Source of the DNA: Candidatus Bathyarchaeota archaeon
Lineage (GTDB): Archaea; Thermoproteota; Bathyarchaeia; Bathyarchaeales; Bathycorpusculaceae
DNA: 48,371 nt
NCBI GenBank assembly: GCA_016927015.1
Contig: JAFGNM010000104.1
Location: 1 to 48,371, forward strand
Reading direction: 5' to 3'
The notes below the pieces were generated by a model. That model did no database searches and had not been told where the DNA came from. It saw only the letters and a program-made list of their open reading frames with translations. Position 1 is the first letter of the stretch, and the number at the start of each line of letters is the position of its first letter. Of this stretch, positions 16,660 through 25,303 are shown one piece after another. Both the position numbers and the translations under genes were made by a program.

Positions 16660-17337
16660 TTATCCAGTTCTTGCGGGAATTAACGTGCAAGTAGCCTGCT
16701 GACCTGCAAGGATAGCGTCGATTCTTTCAGGATGTTTCCCGTTAACCACGTAGCAGTCAACAGGCGACTCCACAAGCAGTTTAGCCAAAAAACGGTCAAC
16801 ACTCGTTCGCGCATCAAGCTTCAGCAGTTCCCCAGCTGACAGTCGCTCTATCAACGTAGCATCCTCATTTTTCTCAGGGTCTTTCGTGAAAATTCCGTCT
16901 ACGTCAGTAACCAAAACAAGTTTAGCCGCCTGCAACCGGCTGGCAACATAGGCTGCAATGGAATCTGAGGTGACGTCCCACGAGTTTTTCAGCGGGTCTT
17001 CCTTGAACATCAGCCGCGACGGCAAGAAAACCGGCACCACCTCAGTCTCCGCAAGCTGCTTTGCGTCACCAAGCGAATAGGTTGCGCAGGAGTTAGGCGT
17101 AATTTGGGCTAGTAACATTCCAAACTGATCCATCCCCAGAATCGCCATCCTATGCGAGACGCCGCTGGATAAATTGAAACGCTTATCAGAATCCCGTACA
17201 ACATCAGCAAACCTGCCGCCTCCAGGCACCACAACCAACCCATAGTTTTCCGCAAGCCCGCTTAACTTGGCGCACAAAGCTATCAGCCACTCTGGCTCTT
17301 CAGCCAAGCTTCCACCCACCTTAACAACCGCGTCCAC
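16660..17337 (-). CDS. mfnE: Amino-acid-kinase-family MfnE, aminomethyl-furan-methanol phosphate kinase
   Basis: The protein has 225 residues of the amino acid kinase fold: VVKVGGSLAE at the start, VVPGGGRFADVVR, a DVTSDSIAAYVA segment and LVTDVDGIF. In methanogens MfnE phosphorylates the furan phosphate to a diphosphate, which makes the furan ring ready for coupling by MfnF. Identification rests on the fold and on the flanking mfnF and mfnD genes. The GTG start shares one base with the mfnF stop (TAGTG), so translation is coupled. A copy of the short dispersed repeat lies about 104 bases upstream, inside mfnF. Confidence 0.87.
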   Translation of the reverse strand: MDAVVKVGGSLAEEPEWLIALCAKLSGLAENYGLVVVPGGGRFADVVRDSDKRFNLSSGVSHRMAILGMDQFGMLLAQITPNSCATYSLGDAKQLAETEVVPVFLPSRLMFKEDPLKNSWDVTSDSIAAYVASRLQAAKLVLVTDVDGIFTKDPEKNEDATLIERLSAGELLKLDARTSVDRFLAKLLVESPVDCYVVNGKHPERIDAILAGQQATCTLIPARTG

Positions 17338-18443
17338 TACACCAACCTCCCATCAAGCGTACACGCCGCCATCAACGCAACACCAAAAGCAGGCGAAGCC
17401 TTCACCACATCGCTTCGCGCCAATGGACTAAGAGGCATTCTGTATACAAAAGCATCACCCAAACACAGTTTTTCAAGGTCCAAAACCTCGTCAACACCAA
17501 TTTTTTGCGCGGCGGTCCTTGCGATGAACTCTTTGCCGAGTCCTGTAACCACAACGGGAACTTTTGCCTTTGTAAGCGACTTAACTCGAGAGTAAACTTG
17601 GCTCAACCCCTCAGCTACCTGCTCAACCTGCCTGCAATGCGCGTATTTTGCGATTTGCACAATTTCCGCCTCAGTCAACATTTCAGTGTCGGCGCAGACA
17701 ACTCGGGCGAGACGCGCCAACGCTTCCCTTCGCGTTTTTCCACGTCCATCCGCCGTTTCCGTCGTGTACTTCTCTTCACTGATGTTGCCTAAGACCAAAT
17801 GGACATCACCTGACTGCGCAAACAGTTCCGAGGAGACCCGCGCTGTGCCACCTCGAAACGGAACAGAACTCACGATTGCCGCAATGTTCGTCCGCAAGCT
17901 TCCCGTGTAAACGAGCTCTCCAACCATAAGCTTCTCCAAATCAGTCTTGCCAACCGCTGAAACACGCCCGTCAACCACTGGTATGATGCTGGTGCTTGTG
18001 CTTCCAACATCTACTATGACGCAGGTCTGGATCTGCTGGGCGACCATCCAGCCTGTTGCTGCCCAATTCGCCGCGGCTACCATAAACGGTTCGGTTTTGG
18101 CATCGTTTATTGACCTCAGTGTTGCGTCTACGTCTAAAACGAAAACTGGCAAGTCAGCGAAAGCCTCTGCAGCACACGTTAAAATGTGGTTGACGCCTTC
18201 TCGCTTAGTTTGATACGCGTCAGACAACTCCGCAGTCATGGTTAAGCCAACACCGTCAAGCTTCACGTTGCTGCTTACTTTCTCTTTCAGCGTTGAAAGC
18301 ACGCGAACGAGTTTCTCGGGGTCCTTCCAGACAGGAAAATACTCTATGGCAGTCCTAATCTCTTTGACGTAACTATTTTCAGTGCGCAGGAAAACGGCTT
18401 TGGTGTTGGCGCCTCCGATGTCCCAGCCGATAACAGTTACCAA
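17337..18443 (-). CDS. mfnF: MfnF-like condensing enzyme (hydantoinase/oxoprolinase-related)
   Basis: The protein has 368 residues. An actin-like phosphate motif (GWDIGGANTKAVF) opens the protein and a second one (VIVDVGSTSTSI) lies near residue 145, as in the family once called H4MPT-linked C1 transfer pathway proteins. MfnF joins the furan diphosphate to glutamyl-tyramine, forming the core of methanofuran. The start is TTG 18443, only 2 bases after the mfnD stop, with a GTAGCG run between. Near its 3' end the coding sequence contains a word (17441-17468) that matches the intergenic repeat family seen elsewhere in the window. Confidence 0.88.
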   Translation of the reverse strand: MVTVIGWDIGGANTKAVFLRTENSYVKEIRTAIEYFPVWKDPEKLVRVLSTLKEKVSSNVKLDGVGLTMTAELSDAYQTKREGVNHILTCAAEAFADLPVFVLDVDATLRSINDAKTEPFMVAAANWAATGWMVAQQIQTCVIVDVGSTSTSIIPVVDGRVSAVGKTDLEKLMVGELVYTGSLRTNIAAIVSSVPFRGGTARVSSELFAQSGDVHLVLGNISEEKYTTETADGRGKTRREALARLARVVCADTEMLTEAEIVQIAKYAHCRQVEQVAEGLSQVYSRVKSLTKAKVPVVVTGLGKEFIARTAAQKIGVDEVLDLEKLCLGDAFVYRMPLSPLARSDVVKASPAFGVALMAACTLDGRLV

Positions 18444-18445
18444 CG

Positions 18446-19678
18446 CTACATGCCTCTGTCTATAGTGTTAATAACGCGCTTTTTAGCTTCACGGAACCTC
18501 GAGGTGGCTTCATTTAATGTGGCACCATAAGATGCGATTAACGCCGAGGCAGCGCCATTATCTATAACTGGGAAAGGCGGAGAAACAATTTCGTCAATCC
18601 TGTAAGTCGTTTCGAGAGCATCAACCGTCGGGTTAGGCGTTTCTACCTTCGAAAAATATGTGCAACCACAACTTTTGCTGTGTCTTGGCAGTTCGCGTTT
18701 TAAAACAGCGTTTACAATCGCTTGGGCAGGGTTAAAGTTGACAACTCTCCTTAATCCCACGTAGGACGTGGTTAATCTTGGATTAACCTCTATGATCACA
18801 GCCTCATCTTCAGTCAAAACAAAATCAACGCCAACATATCCCCTTAAGCCTAGGACGGAGTTAACAAGTCTTTCCGCCACCTCAAACGCTTCAGCCCGAA
18901 GCGGGTTGTCAAAAGGAACCAAGCCACCACTATAACTTGAACAGACTTCAGGCGTTTCAATCGTAACGTCTTGGCGGTTCAAGCTGATGGGCACGGCTTC
19001 GCTGCCCGTAGAAAGCAAGCTAACGCTCGCAGCGGCGCCCTCGATTAATTCTTGAACCAGAAAATGCCTGCTCAGCGACTCCCGCTTAATCTTGTCAACC
19101 CCGCCAGCCACCTGTTCCTCATTTCGGACAACGCTTAATCCGCAACAGCTAACGCCGTCCGAAGGCTTGAATATCACGGGAAAATTCAAACGGCCTCGAA
19201 CAGCTTTCGTGACTTCCTTCAAATCATCAGCTACGCTAAACATTATTGTCTCAGGCAGAGGCAACCCAAGTTTCCTCATGAACTCGTAGACGCCTACTTT
19301 GTCGGACACTTTTTCTATAGCGATAGCTGGACAGTTCAACGAGGCTGTGCCCGTCTGTTCTACAAGCTCCACAAGCGACTGCAAAACGCCATCTGTTTCT
19401 GGCGCAATTACGTAAGCCGCATCAGCCTGTTCAGAAATTTTACGCAGGTTCGCTTGCGCCTCCAGTGAAGAAAAAACAGGCACTACACAATCAGCGTCGA
19501 TGGGCGGATTCAACCTTGCAATACGCGAATCAAGCGTGGCGGTAACGCTGTGTCCAGCAGCTTTAAAATCCGAAATCAGCGTCCTCAGCATGCCGAACCC
19601 CTCGCTCAAAACGCTGCCTGGGATTGCCTCAGCAGCAAAGCCGCCGCCGGAAACATGCTCGTAAACCAGAAGCCTCAA
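18446..19678 (-). CDS. mfnD: Tyramine-L-glutamate ligase (ATP-grasp)
   Basis: The protein has 410 residues. It opens with the family signature LLVYEHVSGGGF, then has an ATP-grasp core: FPVIFKPSDGVSC (about 165-180), FLVQELIEG (about 208-216) and the metal-binding VIIEVNPRLTTSY. A Cys pair (SCGCTYF) lies near residue 338. The enzyme forms gamma-glutamyl-tyramine in methanofuran synthesis. Neighbours on both sides belong to the same pathway. The tail (about 385-410) is basic and helical. The tyrosine decarboxylase that supplies tyramine (MfnA) is not in the window. Confidence 0.9.
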   Translation of the reverse strand: MRLLVYEHVSGGGFAAEAIPGSVLSEGFGMLRTLISDFKAAGHSVTATLDSRIARLNPPIDADCVVPVFSSLEAQANLRKISEQADAAYVIAPETDGVLQSLVELVEQTGTASLNCPAIAIEKVSDKVGVYEFMRKLGLPLPETIMFSVADDLKEVTKAVRGRLNFPVIFKPSDGVSCCGLSVVRNEEQVAGGVDKIKRESLSRHFLVQELIEGAAASVSLLSTGSEAVPISLNRQDVTIETPEVCSSYSGGLVPFDNPLRAEAFEVAERLVNSVLGLRGYVGVDFVLTEDEAVIIEVNPRLTTSYVGLRRVVNFNPAQAIVNAVLKRELPRHSKSCGCTYFSKVETPNPTVDALETTYRIDEIVSPPFPVIDNGAASALIASYGATLNEATSRFREAKKRVINTIDRGM

Positions 19679-19717
19679 GCGCTCGCCTCACCAAACCTCG
19701 ATGAGAACAAGCATATC

Positions 19718-20440
19718 TTAAAGCTTTTCTGCACGTTTGACGACTTCAACGAGCTCTTGCACTTTTTCTCTGGTGATTTGACCGTTGACTCTGTCGCTTA
19801 GGGTGCAAGCGGCGCCTCTCAAACCCGCCACGTCAGCGCCTAAAGCGTAAACCACGGGCAAATCCTCCTTTTGCAGTGACCCAGCTAACGCGGCCTTTAA
19901 ACCGTAACTGTGCGCTACGTCGACAAAGCGCTGAAGCTGAGGCTTTGTGAGAAAGTTGAAGAGGCTTTTTCCGTCTTTAATTGCCGTGTCGAGCATGGCT
20001 ATGTCCGCTTGGGCTTCATACGCTATTTTGGGAACAAGCAAGGGGTCAACGGTGCTTAGTCTGGCTGCGTCAGCGTATCCTGAGGCAACCACTTTGATTG
20101 AAGGGTTATATTCTTTGGCGGCTTTGGTGACGCTTTGCATCAGGTATACCGCTTCCTCAAGCGTTTTTAATCCGTAAAGTCCAGCTTTGATGTAGTTGAC
20201 GCCTGTTGCTGCCGCGCCTAACGAAGCCAGCGCCATGGACCCGGGCAGGTTGGGCACTTCGCCTAAAGTGCAACTTACTTCAATGTTTGTTGGGGTGATC
20301 TGCCTGATTCGCTTTATCACCCATGGAAAGCTTGCGCCTAGCGGACCCTCCTTTGGGTTCTTGACATCTATGATGTCCGCGCCTCCAGAGATGGCTTCCA
20401 CGGCTTCTTTCTCGTTTTTTGGACTAATCAGTAGTTTCAA
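19718..20440 (-). CDS. mfnB: (5-formylfuran-3-yl)methyl phosphate synthase
   Basis: The protein has 240 residues, a TIM barrel of the former DUF556 family. KLLISPKNEKEAVEAI at the start, ADIIDVKNPKEGPLGA with the key Lys pair, and the ASGYADAARL and LDTAIKDGKSLF segments are typical. It condenses two glyceraldehyde-3-phosphate molecules to the furan precursor, the first step of methanofuran synthesis. The TTG start gives the conserved N-terminus; an upstream ATG is out of frame. It is first in the operon mfnB-mfnD-mfnF-mfnE-DUF362. Confidence 0.93.
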   Translation of the reverse strand: MKLLISPKNEKEAVEAISGGADIIDVKNPKEGPLGASFPWVIKRIRQITPTNIEVSCTLGEVPNLPGSMALASLGAAATGVNYIKAGLYGLKTLEEAVYLMQSVTKAAKEYNPSIKVVASGYADAARLSTVDPLLVPKIAYEAQADIAMLDTAIKDGKSLFNFLTKPQLQRFVDVAHSYGLKAALAGSLQKEDLPVVYALGADVAGLRGAACTLSDRVNGQITREKVQELVEVVKRAEKL

Positions 20441-20584
20441 TTGTGCTCATATGATGCGGAATTTCTATGCCTTTAAAGTTTTTTGTTAAAAACCATCAAC
20501 CAAGATGCTGCTGCACTCAAACCATGGTAGTAGTGAAAGCTTTTCTATTGGTTAATAGTCATTGCAAAGGAAGAGGCAAACAGA

Positions 20585-21313
20585 TTGAAGATACTACCTG
20601 TTATTGACATTCTTGGCGGCATTGTGGTTCATGCTGTAAGAGGCAAAAGAAAGGAATACATGCCGCTTAAGAGTGTTCTAAGCTCGTCTACTGATCCCGT
20701 GGACGTTGCAGCCGCGCTAAAGGCTTTTGGTTTCGGCGAGCTTTATGTGGCGGATTTGGACGCAATTACGGGCGGGCAACCAAATTTTTCCTTGCTCGAG
20801 AGGATCGTAGACAAGACAGGTTTTGAACTGATGGTTGACGCTGGCGTAACGAGTCTCGAAAAGGCAGAAGTGTTGAAGAGTCATGTTTCAAAGGTTGTTA
20901 TTGGTACAGAAACCTTGCCGAGCGCTAGTTTTGTGGCAGAGGCAGTTGAATATTTCGGAAGCGAGAGGGTGATAGTTAGCCTCGACTTGATGGGTGATAA
21001 AATTCTTAGCGGGTTTGAGCTTGGCAAGCTTGCGGAGCCTATAACGTTTTTGCGTGAGTTAGAGGCGCTGCGTGTTTCCCAGATTATAGTGTTGGACTTG
21101 GCAAGAGTCGGTAGCGGAGACGGCGTCAACATTGCTTTCCTGCGGGAAGTGCTAAGTAAAATCAGGGCTGAAGTGTTTGTCGGTGGGGGCGTGCGAGATG
21201 TTCAGGATTTGGTGGACTTGAAAGACCTTGGCGTGTTCGGGGTCTTGGTGGCTACTGCATTGCACTCAGGGGAAATCTCCCCTTACGACCTGAAACAAGT
21301 TGGGTTACTTTAG
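20585..21313 (+). CDS. HisA/HisF-related TIM-barrel protein
   Basis: The protein has 242 residues and resembles HisA: VIDILGGIVVHAVRGKR at the start, then YVADLDAITG, VDAGVTS and VGGGVRDVQDL phosphate-binding loops. It fits the group labelled hisA/hisF-related in methanogens, which is distinct from the histidine enzyme. The Asp of the first strand (D8) and the Asp in LDLARVGSGDG are in the places of the HisA catalytic pair. It is divergent from mfnB and shares its 145-base upstream region, so a role in methanofuran or a related cofactor is plausible. No other his gene is present. The TTG start follows GGAAGAGG. Confidence 0.8.
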   Translation: MKILPVIDILGGIVVHAVRGKRKEYMPLKSVLSSSTDPVDVAAALKAFGFGELYVADLDAITGGQPNFSLLERIVDKTGFELMVDAGVTSLEKAEVLKSHVSKVVIGTETLPSASFVAEAVEYFGSERVIVSLDLMGDKILSGFELGKLAEPITFLRELEALRVSQIIVLDLARVGSGDGVNIAFLREVLSKIRAEVFVGGGVRDVQDLVDLKDLGVFGVLVATALHSGEISPYDLKQVGLL

Positions 21314-21980
21314 TCGTTTCACTATCTGCATGTATGCCTTAAGCCGCTAATAAAGCGTCGAAAATAGACGAAGCTTATAAATACGTGAAGATAAAGCCCT
21401 GCAAAAGAGGCAAAATATGCCGGTACATTGGAGCTTTATCAAGGCAAAGCTGCAAAAAACAGGAAAACCGAACCTTATACTGAATGACGCTATGAAGCTT
21501 AAGGGTGCAACCTGAACCTTTCGTTTATGGTTGCGATTATTGCTGTGCGTTTTTCGGCTACAATGCATCAGTTACGTTGCTTGTGCGCTGCGAAAAATTG
21601 TCGAAACGTAAAATTTACAATTTGAAAGTTAAAAATCAGCCTGTGTGTTAACGAAAAATGCGATTTAAGTGTTAAAAATCAACGTTGTTTCCTTGGTTCG
21701 TAACTTCATTTTTCGAAGTAAGAGTCATAACGTGGCAGTTAGAATTGCGGTGGGGTGACAAACGCTGCCAGCCTTTAAAAGCCATAAATTACTATTCTGA
21801 ATATCTCTTACTGTTGGTTGCAACGGGTAAATGTTTGGAGAGTGCTTCAAAAGTGTGTTTTGTTGATGCTTCCGTATACAGTTTCTTAAGACTAAAACTA
21901 TGGCATTTGAACACTTTTAAACTACGCTTCAGAATGCCAAGTTTTTCGCATTTTCATGTATATCCGTGCGAGAGATAGTA
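21314..21980. other. Non-coding interval with two repeat families
   Basis: I see no convincing gene in these 667 bases. At 21366-21382 the word ACGAAGCTTATAAATAC also occurs at 30054-30070 on the other strand, and the sequence after it is weakly similar. A 32-codon frame (21417-21515) with an AAGAGG ribosome site and a TATAAATA box upstream is possible but unsupported by any family. GTTAAAAATCA occurs twice, near 21628 and 21670. A copy of the GATGC repeat is at 21854-21881. Confidence 0.4.
21854..21881 (+). repeat. GATGC repeat, copy a
   Basis: These 28 bases are identical to 31355-31382. The right 20 bases are GTTGATGCTTCCGTATACAG; the left eight are TGTGTTTT. The copy ends 100 bases before the start of the Mrr-like nuclease gene. 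Confidence 0.7.
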
Positions 21981-22676
21981 ATGGTAATTGAAAGAGATTT
22001 GCTACTTTCACTTCTGAAACTGACAAAAGACGGGCCTGTTTTAATTAAATGTGTCAATCAAGACGCTAGGATCGCCTCAGATATTGTAAGAAAATTGCTT
22101 GAAAAACTTCAAAATGAAGGCATGCTTTATCTAAAGGAGGGTACTGTCGAAGCAGACAGTGATAACCGGCTCAAGATAGCCGTTAAAGCAGCATCCTTAG
22201 GCGCAGATGTTGAACATATTAGCGCTTTTCTCCGTTGGCAGGAGTTTGAAGACATTGCTGCCATCGCTTTGGAAAGAAACGGCTACGTAGTAGCCAAGAA
22301 TGTGCGGTTCAAGCATGCGGGGCGCAGGTGGGAAATCGATGTAGTTGGCTGCAGGAAACCCTTAGTTTTATGCGTTGACTGTAAACGTTGGCAACGCGGA
22401 GTGAAGGCTTCTGCGTTAAGGAAAATTGTTGAGGCACAAGTTGAACGAGCACATGCACTCGCCGATACACTGCCTAGCCCAGCGCTGACGGTCGAGTGCG
22501 TTAAGTGGAAAAAGGCAAAGATTGTCCCTGTGATTTTATCGCTTATTCCAAGCAGCCTCAAATTTTACGACAATGTTCCTGTTGTTCCTATCCTACAGTT
22601 GCAGGATTTCTTAATACAATTACCTGCTTATGTAGAGTCATTGAAGTATTTCGTGAAAGAGTTCAGTCATTTATGA
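21981..22676 (+). CDS. Winged-helix-Mrr-like PD-(D/E)xK nuclease
   Basis: The protein has 231 residues from ATG 21981; a GTG at 21966 would add five. Residues 1-78 look like a winged helix (DIVRKLLEKLQNEGML, with a wing after it). Residues 85-165 hold the nuclease core: a helix (FEDIAAIALERNGYVV), then W-E118-I-D120 and V-D133-C-K135, the PD-(D/E)xK triad seen in Mrr-type restriction and resolvase enzymes. No methylase is nearby, so a stand-alone repair or methyl-DNA nuclease is as likely as restriction. Its last 6 bases overlap the end of the convergent permease gene. Confidence 0.72.
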   Translation: MVIERDLLLSLLKLTKDGPVLIKCVNQDARIASDIVRKLLEKLQNEGMLYLKEGTVEADSDNRLKIAVKAASLGADVEHISAFLRWQEFEDIAAIALERNGYVVAKNVRFKHAGRRWEIDVVGCRKPLVLCVDCKRWQRGVKASALRKIVEAQVERAHALADTLPSPALTVECVKWKKAKIVPVILSLIPSSLKFYDNVPVVPILQLQDFLIQLPAYVESLKYFVKEFSHL

Positions 22677-24551
22677 CAATATTTTCAATATTGGTTTCTT
22701 AGCAAAGCGTACTGCGGGCCAGAGGCTCATAAGAAACATCCCAACTAAGGCTGCGAGAAGCCACCCTGCTATCTCTATGATGATGAAGCTCGTCACGAGT
22801 GGTTGCGGCATCAGAATCATGAGCGTAATTATTACTCCCAGAGAAATGCCAACCGCAACGCTCGAAAACAGAACGATTAGGCCTTGCACCGCAAGGATGG
22901 TCACGACTGTTTTAGGTTTTGCGCCCATAGCCCGCAAAACGGCGAATTCTTGACGCTGCTCCTCCACCGCAAGCATAGTATAACCTATCAGGCACAGAGC
23001 AGCCGACATCAAAGTAAATAAGGGCAAAAACATAACTGTCAACCACACAGAACCTAGAAAATCAAGGTTCTCCTGAAGCACTTCCTCCAGCTCGAAAACG
23101 GAAAAAGCCGAATTTACCCCGTTTACCTCGTTTTTAATCTGCGCTAAAAGGGCTGAACGATCAGCAGCAGGGTCTAGTTTGACAAGCACAATGTTGGCGT
23201 TAGATATGCCTGTTAGGTTCTGCAGTTTTTCAATTGAAACGTAGGCAACTTTTCCGTTGTTTATGGGGTCTATACAAACGCCTACTATGCTGAACGACCC
23301 GTTTTGCAGCCTGATGCCTTGAGATAATGGGTCCGAGAAATGTATCCCTGCTTGTGGGTCAGGCGAGAACATCGTCTGCGAGATAGAATCGCCGATGACA
23401 GCTTCACCTGTTTCTTCAGCATTCAAGAATCTTCCTTTAATGGACCATGTAGCTGTGACCTTTTGTGGGTCAACACCAACGATTAATGAGTCCCCCTCGC
23501 GGCTACCGCCGACGGGTAAAGTTGCCAAAGTTTCAGGGTCGATGGTAAAGTTGCTTACTTCGCGAATATGCGCTTTCAAAATCAAGCGCGCGTCAACAGT
23601 TTCTATGCCCTGAATTGCCTCTAATTCATCGAGAAGAATGTCTGGCACTGCCAGCTCTGCGTTCAGATAGTTGAAATCACCGTTTTCTGTGGCTCCCGAG
23701 AACTTTGCCAAAAGCTGCGTGTACTGAACGCCCATGCTTTCGTGGGCTATTGCGACAACGTTTGACCCAATGGCGTTTTCGACCCATGACCGACTTGTGT
23801 TGTTGGCAATTACGCCGCCGGAGATTGACACCGTAAGCAGCACAAAGACTGTTGAAAGCAATATAACAATGCGGACGCTTGCCGATTGACGCCGAAACAG
23901 GCTTCTTGACGCGATTTTAAGCGTTAACCCCGCCCTTGATAACGGCTTGAGTTTATTCCCAGTGGTTAACCCGAAATACTGCACGGGCGAAAGCGCCTTT
24001 ATTGGCGATACCTTGGCGGCGTCCAGCATAGGCTTGGTGCCGAATATGAGCGCAAGGACAAAAAAAGCGGCGAAAACCAGCGGCGCAAGCCACAAATCTG
24101 GAGTTGCCTGGTAAGCTTGGAATTGGAACATGCTGGTAGCGGCAAAGTCTGCTGCAAACCCAAGCGCTACACCTGAAACGCAACCCAGAAAAGTGACCGT
24201 GAGCAGTTCAGTCATGAAATATCCGAACACAAGACCGTTCGGGCATCCAGCAGCCTTAATTAACCCGAAGTCTCGAGTTCGCTGCTTCATAATCAAAAAA
24301 ACGATAAACGACGTTATCACCGCGCCTACAGCGAAGATTAGCACTCCAATGAACAGCAGAAACTGCGAGAAAACGGCGGATAAACCGTAAGTTAAAGCGT
24401 TGCCTGCAGACGTTATTCCCAAGCCGATTCGTCTGCTGAAGAGCAGCAGGAAAAGCGTGGACGCAACACTTAATGTTAAGGTAACCACAGTCAAGCTTGT
24501 TTGCAGTCTTCTGCGCACAAGATCGTTTACTGGAAAAGCAGCTTTACTCAT
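22671..24551 (-). CDS. FtsX/MacB-type ABC transporter permease
   Basis: The protein has 626 residues. The N-terminal helix (about 13-35) is followed by three membrane helices (about 55-170) and a FtsX-type core. A second N-half-like helix comes near 225-250, a large extracytoplasmic domain spans about 250-490, and three C-terminal helices carry the FtsX signature (RQEFAVLRAMGAKPKTV). This is the two-FtsX-domain layout of lipoprotein- or peptide-export permeases such as LolE/MacB relatives. It overlaps the ATPase gene by 8 bases, and the two form one transporter. The substrate is unknown. Confidence 0.88.
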   Translation of the reverse strand: MSKAAFPVNDLVRRRLQTSLTVVTLTLSVASTLFLLLFSRRIGLGITSAGNALTYGLSAVFSQFLLFIGVLIFAVGAVITSFIVFLIMKQRTRDFGLIKAAGCPNGLVFGYFMTELLTVTFLGCVSGVALGFAADFAATSMFQFQAYQATPDLWLAPLVFAAFFVLALIFGTKPMLDAAKVSPIKALSPVQYFGLTTGNKLKPLSRAGLTLKIASRSLFRRQSASVRIVILLSTVFVLLTVSISGGVIANNTSRSWVENAIGSNVVAIAHESMGVQYTQLLAKFSGATENGDFNYLNAELAVPDILLDELEAIQGIETVDARLILKAHIREVSNFTIDPETLATLPVGGSREGDSLIVGVDPQKVTATWSIKGRFLNAEETGEAVIGDSISQTMFSPDPQAGIHFSDPLSQGIRLQNGSFSIVGVCIDPINNGKVAYVSIEKLQNLTGISNANIVLVKLDPAADRSALLAQIKNEVNGVNSAFSVFELEEVLQENLDFLGSVWLTVMFLPLFTLMSAALCLIGYTMLAVEEQRQEFAVLRAMGAKPKTVVTILAVQGLIVLFSSVAVGISLGVIITLMILMPQPLVTSFIIIEIAGWLLAALVGMFLMSLWPAVRFAKKPILKILS

Positions 24552-25239
24552 TTAGGCTCGCTATCCTCCCGTCTTCTAAGCAAACGGTCCGATCGGCAAG
24601 CTGCATCAATTCTGGGTCATGAGTTGCAACAATAACTGTTTTCCCATTAGCCTTCAACGTCCGCAGCATCTGAGTTATTTTCTGGCCATTTTTCGTATCC
24701 AAATTTCCAGTCGGTTCGTCAGCGAGAATAAGTTCGGGGTCGTTTGCCAAGGCGCGTGCGAATGCTACTCGCTGCTGTTCACCTCCGCTTAGTTGCGCTG
24801 GAAAATGATTTGCCCTGTGCTGTAGACCCACGGTCTCCAGCAGTTCTGCGACACGTGTTTCTACTTCCTCCTCGGGTTTTCGGCTCCATTCCATTGGAAA
24901 CGCAACGTTCTCCGCTACTGTCAAAGTTGAAACAAGATTGTAAGATTGGAACACGAAGCCCACGTGGTTGCATCGAAAATCCGCCAAGAAATTCTCGTCT
25001 TGAACCGTTAAGTCCTCACCTAACACAATGATTTTTCCGCTTGTGGTCCTGTCAATTCCGCTTATAATATTGAGTAGCGTAGTTTTTCCAGAACCTGAAG
25101 GACCGCAGATGGCTACAAACTCGCCTCTCGCAACCTTAAACGTTATACCCTTCAGAACTTCAACTTCTACATCGCCCAGCTGGTATGCTTTGTTTAAAGA
25201 ATCCGTGGCAACTACTAAGTCACTTGTTTTCAAGGGCAT
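24544..25239 (-). CDS. LolD/MacB-type ABC transporter ATPase
   Basis: The protein has 231 residues. Walker A is [10 protein letters not shown], the Q-loop is VFQSYNL, the signature is [15 protein letters not shown], Walker B is [12 protein letters not shown], and the H-loop His is in VATHDPE. The TGNLD extension and the short length are typical of the LolD/MacB/FtsE group, which drives mechanical rather than import-type transport. It is upstream of, and overlaps, its permease. The upstream region has a TATA-like TTATAACTTATAACC stretch on its strand. Confidence 0.93.
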   Translation of the reverse strand: MPLKTSDLVVATDSLNKAYQLGDVEVEVLKGITFKVARGEFVAICGPSGSGKTTLLNIISGIDRTTSGKIIVLGEDLTVQDENFLADFRCNHVGFVFQSYNLVSTLTVAENVAFPMEWSRKPEEEVETRVAELLETVGLQHRANHFPAQLSGGEQQRVAFARALANDPELILADEPTGNLDTKNGQKITQMLRTLKANGKTVIVATHDPELMQLADRTVCLEDGRIASLNE

Positions 25240-25303
25240 AATGAAAAATGGGTTATAAGTTATAATATGCTTTTAGGTACGGTTCCTTACGTGCCGCAAA
25301 ATT

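Noticed and set aside
21347-21568. 73-codon minus-strand frame
   Set aside because: It has no ribosome site and Cys/Phe-rich random-looking composition.
21685-21978. 97-codon plus-strand frame
   Set aside because: It runs through repeat copy a, has no family match, and overlaps the start of the Mrr-like gene.
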